Source of the DNA: UTCHB3 sp964531325
GTDB taxonomy: Bacteria > Bacteroidota > Ignavibacteria > Ignavibacteriales > Ignavibacteriaceae
Reading direction: 5' to 3'
DNA: 64,000 bases
Assembly (NCBI GenBank): GCA_964531325.1
Contig: CAZHCW010000008.1
Coordinates: forward strand, 90,783-154,782
The notes beneath the pieces are model-generated. The model did no database searches. It saw nothing but the letters and a program-made list of their open reading frames with translations, and was not told the DNA's origin. Below, piece by piece: positions 35,044 through 46,800 of the stretch. A program made the translations under genes and the position numbers. The stretch's first letter is position 1. Each line of letters opens with the position of its first letter.

Positions 35044-38000
35044 ATGACCGGTATTGAATTAATTTCCACATTTGGCAATTATAAAGAAGTAAAATTTATC
35101 TATAACACCCTCTCCACCAATAAGGGGAAGGCCCACTCCCTCGCTTCCCTTCCCGGAAGTTCAAAATCTCTCCTTGCTCTTCAAATGAAAATGAAGTTTG
35201 ACAAGATCGTGATTCTTGAACCCGATATCAGAAAAGTAATGGAAAGGGCGACTGAACTTCAGTTGATGGGGGTGAATGTCCCCGTAATAAGTATATCAGA
35301 ATATAATGCGAAAAAGATTCAGGAAGTATTAAACAACCTTTCTTCACTTAACGGTTATTTTCTGATTGCAACCTATGATCTTTTATTGGTTAAACTTCCT
35401 GCAAAAGAGGATTTTGCTGAAAGTCTTTACAAACTAACTTCCGGTGCGTCGGTCACTTACGACAAATTTATTGCTCTTCTGGAGGGATATAACTATAGAA
35501 AAGATAAATATGTAGAAGAGAGTGGAATTTATGCACAACGAGGCGCGATTGTGGATTTCTGGTCTCACAGCGAGTCTCTACCGGTAAGAGTTGAGTTTGA
35601 CGGCGATTTCATCGAATCATTGCGCTTTTTTGACCCCGAAAACCAAAGATCGGTTCAACTCCTTGAATCAGCAACCATTGCTCCCGAACTCTCTGAACTT
35701 AGCACCAACGATCAAAATATCTTTGAGAACGATATATTTGATTATGTTCAGGACTCTATGATATTTGGAGAAGATTTTTATCTGCGCGAAGCTTCTTATA
35801 AAGAAGTAAAAATAGTTGACGAGGATGCCCCGGTTGTTGAAGCAGAGTTTACTTCTCCTTATGATGATGATTCCTTCCTTGACACTTTCCCTGAAGCCGA
35901 AGATGCTGTGGCTGTTCCTCTTGTAGAGGGAGGGCATAAAATTCCTTTTCAAGACCTGATCAACAAAGGCAGAAACACATGGCTGATAGAGACAGGTATA
36001 TCAACAAAAGATTCCATTGAATTTGATTTAGCATCAGCCCCGGCAGTAAATGCTAATTATGATCTTCTCTTTAGATCTCTGCTCCAATTTTCCGAAAATA
36101 ATTATAAAATTATCATCGCCGTTGAGAACGAAATTCAACATGACAGATTGAAGGAGTTGATTTATAACCAACAGGATGAATTTGGACTTATGATTGAGGA
36201 AGGGACAATCATTTTCACAATTCTGCCTCTCAAGGAGGGGTTTTTCTTAAAAAAAGAGAAGGTCCTGTTTCTATCCGATTACCAGATATTTGGCAAGCCA
36301 TTCAGAACCAAAGTTATAAATTATAAAAAAGCCAAAAAGTCAAGACGGAATGAACTTGGCTCGATAAAACCCGGAGATTTTGTTGTACACGAGGAGTATG
36401 GAATCGGTCGGTATGCCGGTCTCCATAATGTTAAAATTGGTGAAATTGAACAGGAGTCGATGAAACTGATTTATGGTGAAGGTGGTGCTGTTTTTGTAAA
36501 CTTGAATTACCTCCATCTTGTTAAAAAATACTCTTCAAAAGAGGGAATTGAACCCAGAATAAATGTTCTCGGTACAACAGCATGGGAAAATGCAAAAACC
36601 AGAGCCAAACGGAAAATTCGTGAAATTGCTCGCGACCTCATTGAACTTTATGCTCAAAGAAAATCGAGTCAGGGTTATTCTTTTGCCGGAGACACCAAAT
36701 GGCAAAAAGAACTTGAAGCATCTTTTATTTACGAAGATACTCCCGATCAGATAAAAGTTACCGATGAAATTAAACAGGACATGGAAGACCGAAGCCCCAT
36801 GGATCGTCTCGTGTGTGGTGATGTGGGTTTTGGGAAAACAGAAATTGCCGTCAGGGCAGCATTTAAAGCAGTTCAGGACAACAAACAGGTAAGTGTACTT
36901 GTACCAACAACCATCCTGGCTGAACAGCATTATAATACATTTAGAGACCGGCTTTCACAGTTTCCTGTGAAAGTGGAAGTGATGTCAAGGTTTCAAAACA
37001 AGGCAAACCAAAAAATAATTGTCGAAAAACTTAAAGCCGGCGAAGTGGATATTGTCATCGGCACCCACAGACTAATCTCCAAAGATATTGGATTTAAAGA
37101 CCTTGGTCTTCTTATAATAGATGAAGAACACCGTTTTGGTGTGAAAGCAAAAGAGAAACTTCGCTCGATAAGAGTTAATGTAGATACACTTACTCTTACT
37201 GCAACGCCAATTCCAAGAACACTCAATTTCTCTTTACATGGTGCCCGTGATCTTTCGATAATGGCTACACCTCCCGCAAACAGACAGCCTATTTATTCAA
37301 AAGTTGAAATGTTTGACATTCTGAAAATCAGGGAATGGCTCATTGCCGAGTTTGCACGAAACGGACAGGTTTACATCGTACACGACAGAATTATGTCAAT
37401 CGATAAACTTGGTGATTATATCAAACGGTTTATTCCTGAAGCTGTTATTGGAGTAGCCCACGGCAGAATGACTCCTGAACAATTGGAAGATGTAATTCAT
37501 GGCTTTTTGAAGAGGAAATTTAATGTCCTGCTCTCCACTAAAATTATTGAATCAGGCATCGACATACCAAATGTGAATACAATTATAGTAAACAGGGCCG
37601 ACAGGTTTGGACTTGCAGAACTTCATCAGTTGCGTGGCAGGGTGGGAAGATCTGACCGACAGGCGTATGCCTATTTCCTTGTCCCGGCTCTCGCCTCTCT
37701 TAAAAAGCAGACATTAAAACGGTTAAAAGCAATTGAAGAATTTAACGAACTTGGTGCCGGGTTTAACCTCGCAATGCGTGATCTCGAAATAAGGGGTGCG
37801 GGTAATCTGCTTGGAACCGAGCAAAGTGGGTTTATAACCGATGTAGGTTTTGATCTTTATATGAAACTTGTAAACGAAGCTGTTGAAGAACTTAAACACA
37901 AAGAATTTAAGGAAGTCTTTAAACATTTGGGGAAAACCACTCAAAGAACCGATCCAAAAATCGACACATTTTTTGAAATCGGAATCCCCGAAAACTTTAT

Positions 38001-38448
38001 GCCGGATCAAACCGATCGATTAAATTTTTACACAACGCTCATTTCGGCAGGTAGTTTAAAGGAAATCGATGATATAAGGGATGAACTCTCTGATAGATTT
38101 GGTCTTTTGCCAATCACAGCAAAAAGACTAATTGCAACTGCACAGATGAGGTATTATGCTTCTTTTGCAATGTTTGAACGGGTGATCATTCAAAACAATC
38201 GAATGATATTAGTTTTGCCACCAAGTGACAGGGAAGAATTTTACGAATATAACTTTAAGGTACTTCTCCACTTGGTGATGACAAAATATAAAAATGATAT
38301 TAAATTTGATCAGCAGCGAGACTCTATGAAGTTGACGATTGAAAACAAACATGAATCACCCGAGAAGATGATCACCTGGTTATGTGATCTGTTTAATGAG
38401 ATTATGGCTCTTTACGGAGTAAAAAAGGAATCCCTGATAGAAGATTAA
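35044..38448 (+). CDS. mfd: Transcription-repair coupling factor Mfd
   Basis: This 1134-aa protein has UvrB-like N-terminal domains, the CarD-like RNA polymerase interaction domain ('PGDFVVHEEYGIGRYAGL', ~440-530), the RecG-like helicase with Walker A 'CGDVGFGKTEIA' and 'DEEHRFG', the 'TATPIPRTL' block, 'QLRGRVGRS' and the C-terminal TRCF domain. It displaces stalled RNA polymerase at DNA lesions and recruits UvrA. An acidic insert near residues 240-290 (DDDSFLDTFPEAED) is unusual. The start ATG lies four bases after the PAP2 stop. Confidence 0.97.
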   Translation: MTGIELISTFGNYKEVKFIYNTLSTNKGKAHSLASLPGSSKSLLALQMKMKFDKIVILEPDIRKVMERATELQLMGVNVPVISISEYNAKKIQEVLNNLSSLNGYFLIATYDLLLVKLPAKEDFAESLYKLTSGASVTYDKFIALLEGYNYRKDKYVEESGIYAQRGAIVDFWSHSESLPVRVEFDGDFIESLRFFDPENQRSVQLLESATIAPELSELSTNDQNIFENDIFDYVQDSMIFGEDFYLREASYKEVKIVDEDAPVVEAEFTSPYDDDSFLDTFPEAEDAVAVPLVEGGHKIPFQDLINKGRNTWLIETGISTKDSIEFDLASAPAVNANYDLLFRSLLQFSENNYKIIIAVENEIQHDRLKELIYNQQDEFGLMIEEGTIIFTILPLKEGFFLKKEKVLFLSDYQIFGKPFRTKVINYKKAKKSRRNELGSIKPGDFVVHEEYGIGRYAGLHNVKIGEIEQESMKLIYGEGGAVFVNLNYLHLVKKYSSKEGIEPRINVLGTTAWENAKTRAKRKIREIARDLIELYAQRKSSQGYSFAGDTKWQKELEASFIYEDTPDQIKVTDEIKQDMEDRSPMDRLVCGDVGFGKTEIAVRAAFKAVQDNKQVSVLVPTTILAEQHYNTFRDRLSQFPVKVEVMSRFQNKANQKIIVEKLKAGEVDIVIGTHRLISKDIGFKDLGLLIIDEEHRFGVKAKEKLRSIRVNVDTLTLTATPIPRTLNFSLHGARDLSIMATPPANRQPIYSKVEMFDILKIREWLIAEFARNGQVYIVHDRIMSIDKLGDYIKRFIPEAVIGVAHGRMTPEQLEDVIHGFLKRKFNVLLSTKIIESGIDIPNVNTIIVNRADRFGLAELHQLRGRVGRSDRQAYAYFLVPALASLKKQTLKRLKAIEEFNELGAGFNLAMRDLEIRGAGNLLGTEQSGFITDVGFDLYMKLVNEAVEELKHKEFKEVFKHLGKTTQRTDPKIDTFFEIGIPENFMPDQTDRLNFYTTLISAGSLKEIDDIRDELSDRFGLLPITAKRLIATAQMRYYASFAMFERVIIQNNRMILVLPPSDREEFYEYNFKVLLHLVMTKYKNDIKFDQQRDSMKLTIENKHESPEKMITWLCDLFNEIMALYGVKKESLIED

Positions 38449-38452
38449 CCGA

Positions 38453-38653
38453 TCAGTTCTCCACTTTTGGTGGTGTCTTTTTAAAAGAAAAAGTGACAAC
38501 AAATCCCGTAAATGCTCCATACAGGGTTGTCAACCAGGGGTTTGATTGAATGGGGCATCCATTTGTGCAACCAATGAAATAATAATATGCATACCCGGCA
38601 GCTCCGCCGAGCAAAACTCCGATGGTTGTAACTGTTAAATTCTTTTTTGTCAT
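38453..38653 (-). CDS. DUF6132-like small membrane protein
   Basis: This 66-aa protein has two hydrophobic helices (~8-25 and ~43-60) around a conserved-looking loop 'YYYFIGCTNGCPIQSNPWLT', which matches what I remember of DUF6132 proteins in Bacteroidota (GCxSGxCPITSNP). The loop holds two Cys residues. Family function is unknown; the Cys pair suggests a redox or metal role (inference). It converges with mfd, four bases apart. Confidence 0.75.
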   Translation of the reverse strand: MTKKNLTVTTIGVLLGGAAGYAYYYFIGCTNGCPIQSNPWLTTLYGAFTGFVVTFSFKKTPPKVEN

Positions 38654-39068
38654 ATACTCGTTTTATTTGTTTTCTGTTAGATGATCAAAATTAAAAAAGG
38701 TTGCAAAAAAAATAGCTCAATCAAAAAATTAATCTCTCCCTATCGTATATTAAATTATTGTAAAATTCATTATAAACATTTTGTCATTTAAATTAAATAT
38801 CATTATTTTAAGTAAGACATTCAACAACTTTTTTGTGGAGCAATCAGACGGAACCATACTAACAAAAAAGAAGAGTTAAGATTCTCTTCAAGTCATTAAG
38901 AATTTAACCTTTTCCGGGTGATTAGAGGTAAATCCCGATTTTCACATCTCTTATTCCACCCTAAAAGCGCACCAAGGCAAAACGGGATAGTTTAACTATA
39001 CCACCTTGCTTTTCAGTTTTAAACTGACCTTATTGTCAAAAAAAAACAAATATTATCGTGTGATTAAT
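38654..39068. other. AT-rich intergenic region
   Basis: About 415 bp between the DUF6132 gene (minus) and the beta-helix gene (plus). It must hold promoters for both. I see no gene, repeat or strong hairpin, only A/T runs and a short 'cagttttaaactg' inverted repeat at about 39014-39026. Confidence 0.4.
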
Positions 39069-42000
39069 ATGAAAAGATTATCATTAATAATAGCACTTGT
39101 TGTTATTATTACCCCCCCATATTTATGCACAATTAGGGAAAACAGTGTTCCCTAAAATTGGTTTTGCCGATCCTTATACTGTATCAAGGTCACCCTTTTT
39201 TAATAACATGAATCCTCTGACTTACGACCAATGTGCGATTTACCGGCAAAACTCCTATTACTTCCCTGTTCTAAAATCTCTTGGTCTTACACATTTGGTT
39301 ACAGGTGTGGATCAAAATGTTACATTAAATGGTTTATGGAATTCGGCCGAAAATCGACTAAAGATATTTGACATCGGAATCGAGTGGAGAAAACCATCCA
39401 CGAAATCCTTCATATACAGCTACGCAGAAGGTGTAACCGTACTAACATACCCATACCAGGTAGGGGGAAATCAAATCGCAACATTAGACCCAAAAGGAGA
39501 CAAATATGGATTTGGTACTCCAAACCAAACTGCATATTGGTTTGGGGTTCCTGCTGAACCTTTTATTCCAACAACTGGAAGTAATAAAATCGTCAACGAA
39601 AAAAATGTTAGGTTTTGTGATGCATTAAAAAACCAACCGGGAATTATGCTATCTGCAAGATTAAATAACTTGCATCAAACAGTCCCTTATATCAATGGAA
39701 GTGCTGTTAAATACAAAGTTTCAATTGTTGCAGGGATAACACCGTCACAAAACCTGGATGAGATTGTGGCTATAGTGTATGTTTTGAGGTCTGATCAGAT
39801 AGTTGATACAGATCACATGTTTCTGAACTATAAACATTTCCAGGAACCGCCTATAGATTATGATTTATATCAAAATGTGAACTCAATGGTCTGTACTCTG
39901 AAGGTACGAGATTTTGATAGTAGTGGTGCTATCACTAATGTTGCTCTTGATTCATATTTTTACAAAGAAGATGCCTACAACTACGAGATGTTTTGCGGTA
40001 TATATTGGGCAGGGAATGTGGATTTATACATCGACCAAATATCGTTTTATAATGAATTGTTCGACGATGTTTTTATAACTCAGGATACAGAAATTCTCAA
40101 CGGAATTGCACAAGCAGTTAGCAGCGAGTATTCTGTTTACAATAACAATTCTGATAAAATAGAGGCGGAATACATTGACGAACCACCTTTTCTCCGTTCC
40201 TTGGCATTTAATCATTTAAACAAACTTGCACTTACCCACGATATAGATGGTTCATTCCATTACACTGGAGCTATGGGTGCTGTACCTGGTTATTTTATTG
40301 ATTTTAATCAGGAGTTTAGATTAAAAGGAGAAGAAACGAATAGCTCATTTGTGCCTTTTTTGATATATGATTACTATCCATTTTCATGGCCGGGAAGTGC
40401 AAATTATGCCAATAACCTGAAAAATGAAAATGTTCAAAAATCACTTGATACATTAGTAAGTCTGAAAGTTTTATTAAATGAGAGTAATTCTTTGTCATAT
40501 TCATATTCCGGACTAATTCCGGCAATATATTCGGCACAGAAGAGGAAGGAAGATGACCCCACAAACTCCAACAGGGATAATGATAGAGCTATGTTCCATA
40601 CGATACAAGTGCAGGCTGAACACCGACCATCATCCGCAACAACTATTATTGACGAACCATGGCGAGGGAAAAGAGCCCCAACTGCCGAGGAGATTTCGGT
40701 TCAAGGATGGCTCGCACTTAATTACGGTGCAAAAGGGCTGATGTTTTACATTATCCCAACCAATACTTGGCAAGCAAATTCACCGAATATTAGTTATTAT
40801 GGAATTTTAGATTTTGGCGCTATTCCTTACAGTGTCTCTCCCGACGGAAACTCCTTTACAGGATTGATTCAAGACCCGGAGCTGTCAATGGTTCCCAATT
40901 CAAGATATTATGCAGTACAGGAATTTATTGATTCACTTGAAAAGATAGAAAACACTCTTCTTAATCTGAGTTGGGTAGATGGTGGTTCATACCATCGAAA
41001 TGGTCAGAATTTTCACACTTTCCCTAAGTCGTTTATTTCCGGAATAATTACTAACTGGATACCAATTTTTGATAATCCTGATGATTTTGACCTGATTACT
41101 GATATTCCTGATAGTACATTTGTTGAAGTGGGTATTTTTGATGAGACGGTGAGCAGTTATCGAAAGTATTTCACGGTCGTTAACAGAAGATGTAATACCG
41201 AAGAACTTGATGACAGATCGGTCAGGATTGAAATCACAAGACCGGTTCTTGGATATGATGACTTCCTGTTAACAGATATCTCAACTGGTCAAACGAGTAG
41301 TCTTCATTTCACCGGTAATACTTACTCTTTCAGAGTTGCATTGAGAAGTGCTTCTGGAAAACTCTTCAAAATTGAACCACTGATCACCAATATTACACAG
41401 AACACCACTTTTAGTTACAGTTTAACACTTTACAGTGACCTCACAGTATCGAATAATGCAACTCTTACGATAGCAGAGGGCGCAACCCTTACATTTGAGA
41501 ATCATTCTCGATTATTACTCTCGAATGGAAACCTGACAGTAAATGGTACGGCTCAGAAGCCGGTAGTGTTTGATTTTCTTACTCCATATTGGCAATCAAC
41601 CACTAACGGGATTGTAAATAACTATGGTAGCGTTGTATTAAACCATGCAAAGATCAAAAATGCAGCCGTTGGCTACTACTCTTATTCCACTGACAATGAT
41701 GATATTCAAAATAGTGAAATATTTAACAATCAGTGGGGAATTGTGATGCATTGGACTCACAGTTATGGTACAGAAAAGGCAAAGATCATTAACTGTAACA
41801 TCCATAACAATTCAACCTGGGACAATCAGGGAAGAGGGATTTCACTTTCCAATTCATCTCCTCAAATAGATTCAACCACAATCAGAAAAAATGATTATGG
41901 TTTATACTGTGTAACAAATTCAAATCCCTATGATACTATAGATGAGGCCAATGGATACAATATAATAGACAGCAACGATGTTGGGATAATAAGCTATTAT

Positions 42001-43113
42001 TCAACGCCGATGCTTGGGTATGTGGATGATGAACAAGGTGGTATTCTAATTTCCGGTGGCGGGAATATTATCAAAAGCAACACATCATTCAACGTTAAGT
42101 CTTATGACTACAGTAATATCTATGTGGAACGGGATTACTGGGGTACAAAAGACCCGGCGTTGTTTAACTTATATTCAGACAATACCAGTTCAATATATAC
42201 CGACTATTTTCTGGATGTCCAGCCATCAAGTTCAATTCAATCCGGATTGGCAAGTAAAACAACAATGAAGATAGATGCCGAATGGATGCCCCCGAGTCAG
42301 GGGAACTTCACATCGGGAGGTCAATCCAATTTGTTAAGAGCGACAATAAAACTGATAAGACTCGGAAACATGACTGCTGCAAGGGCAATATTACTTCCAT
42401 TGCTCAATAACCCGGAAAACATGCAGATGTCATGTGAAGCATTGGAACTATATGGAAAGACCTATTACCCTGAAGATATTGAAAGTTTCTTCTCAGTGCT
42501 TCTTTCAGTAGGTAACCGCCCTGTTAAAAACGATCTTACAGCAAAGGCTCTGTTTTTGCTTTCAGAATATCAAACCGACAGAAAAGAGACTCATCTAACA
42601 AACCTGATATCAGTGTATCAAGGAACTGACCATGCAGCAAGAGCATCTTATCTGAAAATCATTCACCTGGTTGGAGAAGGAAACCGAAGCGAAGAGATAG
42701 AAACTCTTAAAAATGATATGAACAGATTATATCCTTTGAGTTCATATACAAAAGAGGTAAATTACCTGATAACTTCAGGCACCAATACGATGAAACCTTC
42801 GACAGCTGCATCTACAACTGAGAATCTACAATTTGACTACAATCTTTACAACAACTACCCAAATCCTTTCAACCCTGAAACTGTTATAAAGTTCTCATTA
42901 AAAGAAAAGAGTAGTGTAACACTGGATGTTTTCAATATTGCGGGACAAAAGGTAGCAGAGTTGGTCACAGGCGAGATGGAAAAGGGAATGTATGAGAAGA
43001 GATTCAACGGAACAAAACTCTCTTCAGGAGTTTACATTTTCCGTTTGAATGCGCAATCATTAGAGAGCACGACATTCTACACCAAAACGATGAAAGCTTT
43101 GTTTCTTAAGTAG
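39069..43113 (+). CDS. Large T9SS-secreted beta-helix protein; signal peptide frameshifted at a C7 tract
   Basis: The main frame (39097 to 43113, first possible start TTG) encodes about 1338 aa but has no proper signal peptide start. An ATG at 39069 begins 'MKRLSLIIALVVIIT' in the -1 frame, and removing one C from the run of seven at 39112-39118 joins it to 'PHIYAQLGKT', giving a perfect signal peptide. The mature protein has a large N-terminal domain (~20-750) with 'IIDEPWRGKRAPTAEEISVQ' and 'GWLALNYGAKGLMFYIIPTN', faintly like glycoside-hydrolase barrels, then a right-handed beta-helix (~835-1010, 'IINCNIHNN', 'GISLSNSSP', 'YGLYC'), a helical repeat region, and a type A T9SS domain ('NYPNPFNPET'). 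Function is unknown; carbohydrate binding or cleavage is likely. The frame break may be biological or an assembly error. Confidence 0.75.
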
Positions 43114-43166
43114 CGGAGTATCGAAGTAGCAGAGTAGCATTGTGACTGAGAAATCAAAACCAATAG

Positions 43167-43186
43167 CCTCCGAATTCATTCGGAGG
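43167..43186. other. Perfect hairpin after the beta-helix gene
   Basis: cctccgaat and attcggagg form a nine-pair stem with a two-base loop. There is no T-run, so it may stabilise the 3' end of the message or be part of a two-hairpin terminator with the next one. Confidence 0.4.
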
Positions 43187-43236
43187 AAAAGGAATAACAT
43201 GTGATTTCATAATCTATAATGTATTACCAATTTATT

Positions 43237-43267
43237 AAGGCTGTCTCTCGCAACGGGCAGCCTTTTT
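43237..43267 (+). terminator. Rho-independent terminator of the beta-helix gene
   Basis: aaggctg pairs with cagcctt around a 14-base loop, followed by TTT. It lies 120 bases after the stop codon at 43113. Confidence 0.65.
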
Positions 43268-43356
43268 AATTCAGGTATTACCCAAGCTTCCTTGAAATTC
43301 TCCCAATGGGATGCTTTTGACATGTGCTTATTCCGCGACATCCATCAAACTATCTA

Positions 43357-43776
43357 CTACTCGTTATAAACAAGTTCTTCAGCGTATGCAGGATTGTTTC
43401 CACAAAGGGGATCACCCCAGTATTTTGCTACCAGCGCAATTTTATCTTTGTCTTTTGATCTGATGGCGATTTGAGTGGCTTCTTTCAAAATGGTTAGTCC
43501 TGTAAGTTCAGCCGATTTTCCTGAATTTTTCTCTTCAAGAAAGAGGATGAAAGAAGCGCTGAGAAGTGTTTCCACATTCTTCTTTTTTCTGCCTTCCTCA
43601 ATAAGCTGTGTTACTTTCGACAAAGCACTGTTTTCACTATTAAAAAAAAGTTTAAAATCGGTGTTGAAGGGTGATTTAAGACCTGCCATGTTGGACTTCG
43701 AGGTTATCACTTCCTGCGCACTGGCAGCAAATGAAAGTGAAAAGCCCAACAAGAGTATCATTCCAAATTTTCGCAT
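43357..43776 (-). CDS. Small secreted protein of unknown function, 139 aa
   Basis: The protein starts with a clear signal peptide ('ILLLGFSLSFAASAQ', cut near residue 20) and AAGGA stands before the ATG. The mature part is mostly helical ('LSKVTQLIEEGRKKKNVETL', 'ILKEATQIAIRSKDKDKIAL') and ends with 'YWGDPLCGNNPAYAEELVYNE', in which a single Cys lies. I do not recognise a family. It is the last gene of the minus-strand run, 51 bases after the helicase gene. Confidence 0.75.
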   Translation of the reverse strand: MRKFGMILLLGFSLSFAASAQEVITSKSNMAGLKSPFNTDFKLFFNSENSALSKVTQLIEEGRKKKNVETLLSASFILFLEEKNSGKSAELTGLTILKEATQIAIRSKDKDKIALVAKYWGDPLCGNNPAYAEELVYNE

Positions 43777-43827
43777 TATTTATCCTTTTCTTTGTTTACA
43801 ATAAAGGTTATACCCTGCGATGCTTTG

Positions 43828-46800
43828 TCAGGTTCCGAAAATTTCAACTCTTTCTACTGCAGTAACAAATTTTCCGCTTCTGATTATTGTCTCCAATAGC
43901 TTCTTATAGTGCAAAGATGTTCTGAGAACGCTTACTGAACCAAGAATTATTATTTGTTCCTGAGCCCGACTGAGCACTACATTTAACTTCCTGTCAACTT
44001 CAACTTCTGCGTCAGTTGACCTGTTAACCCCAATTGAACCCAGTCTTTCCAACTGGTAATGATTTGATACTGATGTTGAATAGATAATCACTTTGTTTTC
44101 ACTTCCCTGAAACCTTTCAACTGTGTCAACCGGTATGCCGGTTATTCCCATTTCTTCAAGCTTTTGTTTTATTGTGGCAATCTGCGCTCTCCAAGGCGTT
44201 ATTATTCCAAGATTCAGCGACCCGTTTTTCTCCGATAACCCACAAACTTTAATTTTTTCAACAATCTGTACCACAATATCGGCTTCATTTTCATTATTTT
44301 TACCCGATTTAGAGAGGGGTGTTTCAATAAAAATAAGCCGATTCGACCTTAACAACTCAGATATCTTCGATTCATCCCCTGTTGAATAAATGGAATCAAG
44401 ATTTTGCCTCTCAGGAAGAGCACACCGAAGACCATCATGATAATAATGATTGATCAGTTGCATAATCTTTTCATCCATCCTGAATTGCTCTATTAAAGTG
44501 CCATAAGCGTTTGTCCAGCCATTCCGCACAGCAGTGTTAAACATCCTTTCAAAGAGGGAAACTTTCATATCATATATCCCGATGTCATTTAATAAAGGAT
44601 CATCAACCGATGTGGTCACATCACTTTGAACAGTGACCGCGGGAAGTTGATTTTGATCGCCAATGAGGATATAACGATTAAAATTAACCACTATTCCTGC
44701 AAGCTGTGGCTCGAGCAATTGACTCGCTTCATCCACAATTAGTGTATCGAATCTAAAAAATGCTTTTAGATCATTACAATACCTCACAAATGAAGCAACG
44801 GTTGAAGTTAGCACCCTTATACTTTTGACATATTCACCAAACGACTCAAGATCATGCGTTTTAACCATGGTTTTTAGCGAATTGTCATCCTCTTCGCTTG
44901 AACTGTTAAAGAGGTATTTTATCCCGGCACCGTTAAGTTTATTACAAACTTCTTTAATTGCTTTATTGGTAAATGCAAGGATCGTCACCGTCTCATCCGG
45001 ACTTCTTTCCAGAATCTTTTCAACAACAGTTAAAAGTGCAAAAGAGGTTTTCCCTGTTCCGGGAGGACCCTGAAGAAGAAAATAATCTTTTGCCGCGAGT
45101 GCTTTTTGAACATTTTCTTCCTGGCTTTTATGTAGTTCCGGTAATCCTTCGATTGAAATTGGTTCAGACTCGGGTGCGGTTAAACCAAGCAGAAGTTCTT
45201 TGTTCCTTTTAAATGCATCCAAAAATCCAAACATCATTTTTACATTGTTTAGAATTCCACCATCTTTGAAGTCGGGTTCTATCGCAAAATATTTTTCTTT
45301 GTAGAAGAGTGTACGATCCACCTGTTTGTTATAGAGTTTTACTGCCACAATTTCATTTGTGAGCTGTGCAATGGAACCCTTCAATATTTCACGATGTAAC
45401 GGGTCAAGTTCTTCAGTGTAGGGATATAAAATTATGAGATCTTTTTCCCTGAACCTTGCAACCACATTTTTGGTTCTTCTGAAAAAGTATAAATCCCTCT
45501 GTTCATCGTAATTATCAAATTCAAGACCTCTGATCAAACTAAACTGAGATTCTTCTTTTATGAGCGGCTGTTGCCTCCAGAGGGAAGCAAAACTTGAGTC
45601 ACCACCTTCACTGTCATTTGCCGATATCTTGCTGTCGAACAATTCATTTATTAAAAATGAGACCGATGCCCTGTAATATTTTTGTTCAAGTGGTGAAGCT
45701 GCCTCAAAAACAGTTTTAAATCGAGCTATGTTTTTTAAGATAAATTCAGGAAGACCGGTGGCAGTAAATTGAAGAATCCTGTTAAAAACTCTGTCATCAT
45801 TTTGTTTAAGTAGATAAAGCATCAGGAAAATTTCGTTCCGACCTGTAAGGAACTCAATCGACTTTGTTGTCATTACCGGTACATTTCTGACAGGATTGTT
45901 TAACGCAGCCGAATAAAAAATTGAACTGTCTCCCCTTCTGTCATTGCCAAAATTTGACTGCATCAAAAGATTATAGGCAGTAACCTGCATCTCTTCCTGT
46001 TTCCAGACTCCAAAATTTGGGACTTTACCCGATTTGAGCTCAAGAACATTTTTCCTTTTGGGATCGGTATTCGATGATTGCAGTATATCAAGTCGCCCGG
46101 TAATCCCAAACATCGCGGAATAAAAAGTGGGTTCGGTTGTTACTGTATATTCGCCGTTGTTTCCTTTCAGGGCAGGCAGCGCCGCCTTGATTCGGGGGAG
46201 GTGAATTGTTCTAATTTCATCTTTAATTTGCTTCAGGTATTCCCTGATGGAATATGATATTACCAGATTCTCAGTTATAAATTCGTCGAATGCAGCTTCA
46301 AAATTTACTTCATCTTCGAACAGATATTTGTCGAGAAAGTTGTTTACGAGTGTCCCCTTAAACATCTTCCAATTACTCTCACCCGGAAGTAATTTTTCGA
46401 TCACATAATAGACCGGATATCTTTCATTCTTTTGGAAAAGGGAGCCAACATCTTTTGCCTCGAGTAAAAAATCGGGCTCCAACACCACAAGTGTTTTTGT
46501 ATAGTCGAGTGAAAAATGTTGTGGATTTTCCGGGTCCTGAAGAATATTATAAAAATTGACTTTTGAAAAATTTGGAATAAACTGTCCCCAGTCATACAGT
46601 GTTTTTATCGCAGGTTGCCCTTCAACCGGTTGACGAACTGACTTAAAAATCCTTACTGTAAAGTCGCCAAGTTCCTCGGCATAACACAAGAGATCAATGT
46701 AGTTTAACCGTTCACCCGTTTTTCCCAACCACACTGTTCTTTTTATTGTAGCTGAAATAAACTCAACTATATCTTTGTTTAGAAGTGTTTTGTGTCTGAG

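Noticed and set aside
38460..38483. A possible terminator for mfd (ccac/gtgg with T's)
   Set aside because: The four-base stem lies inside the DUF6132 coding region and is not convincing.
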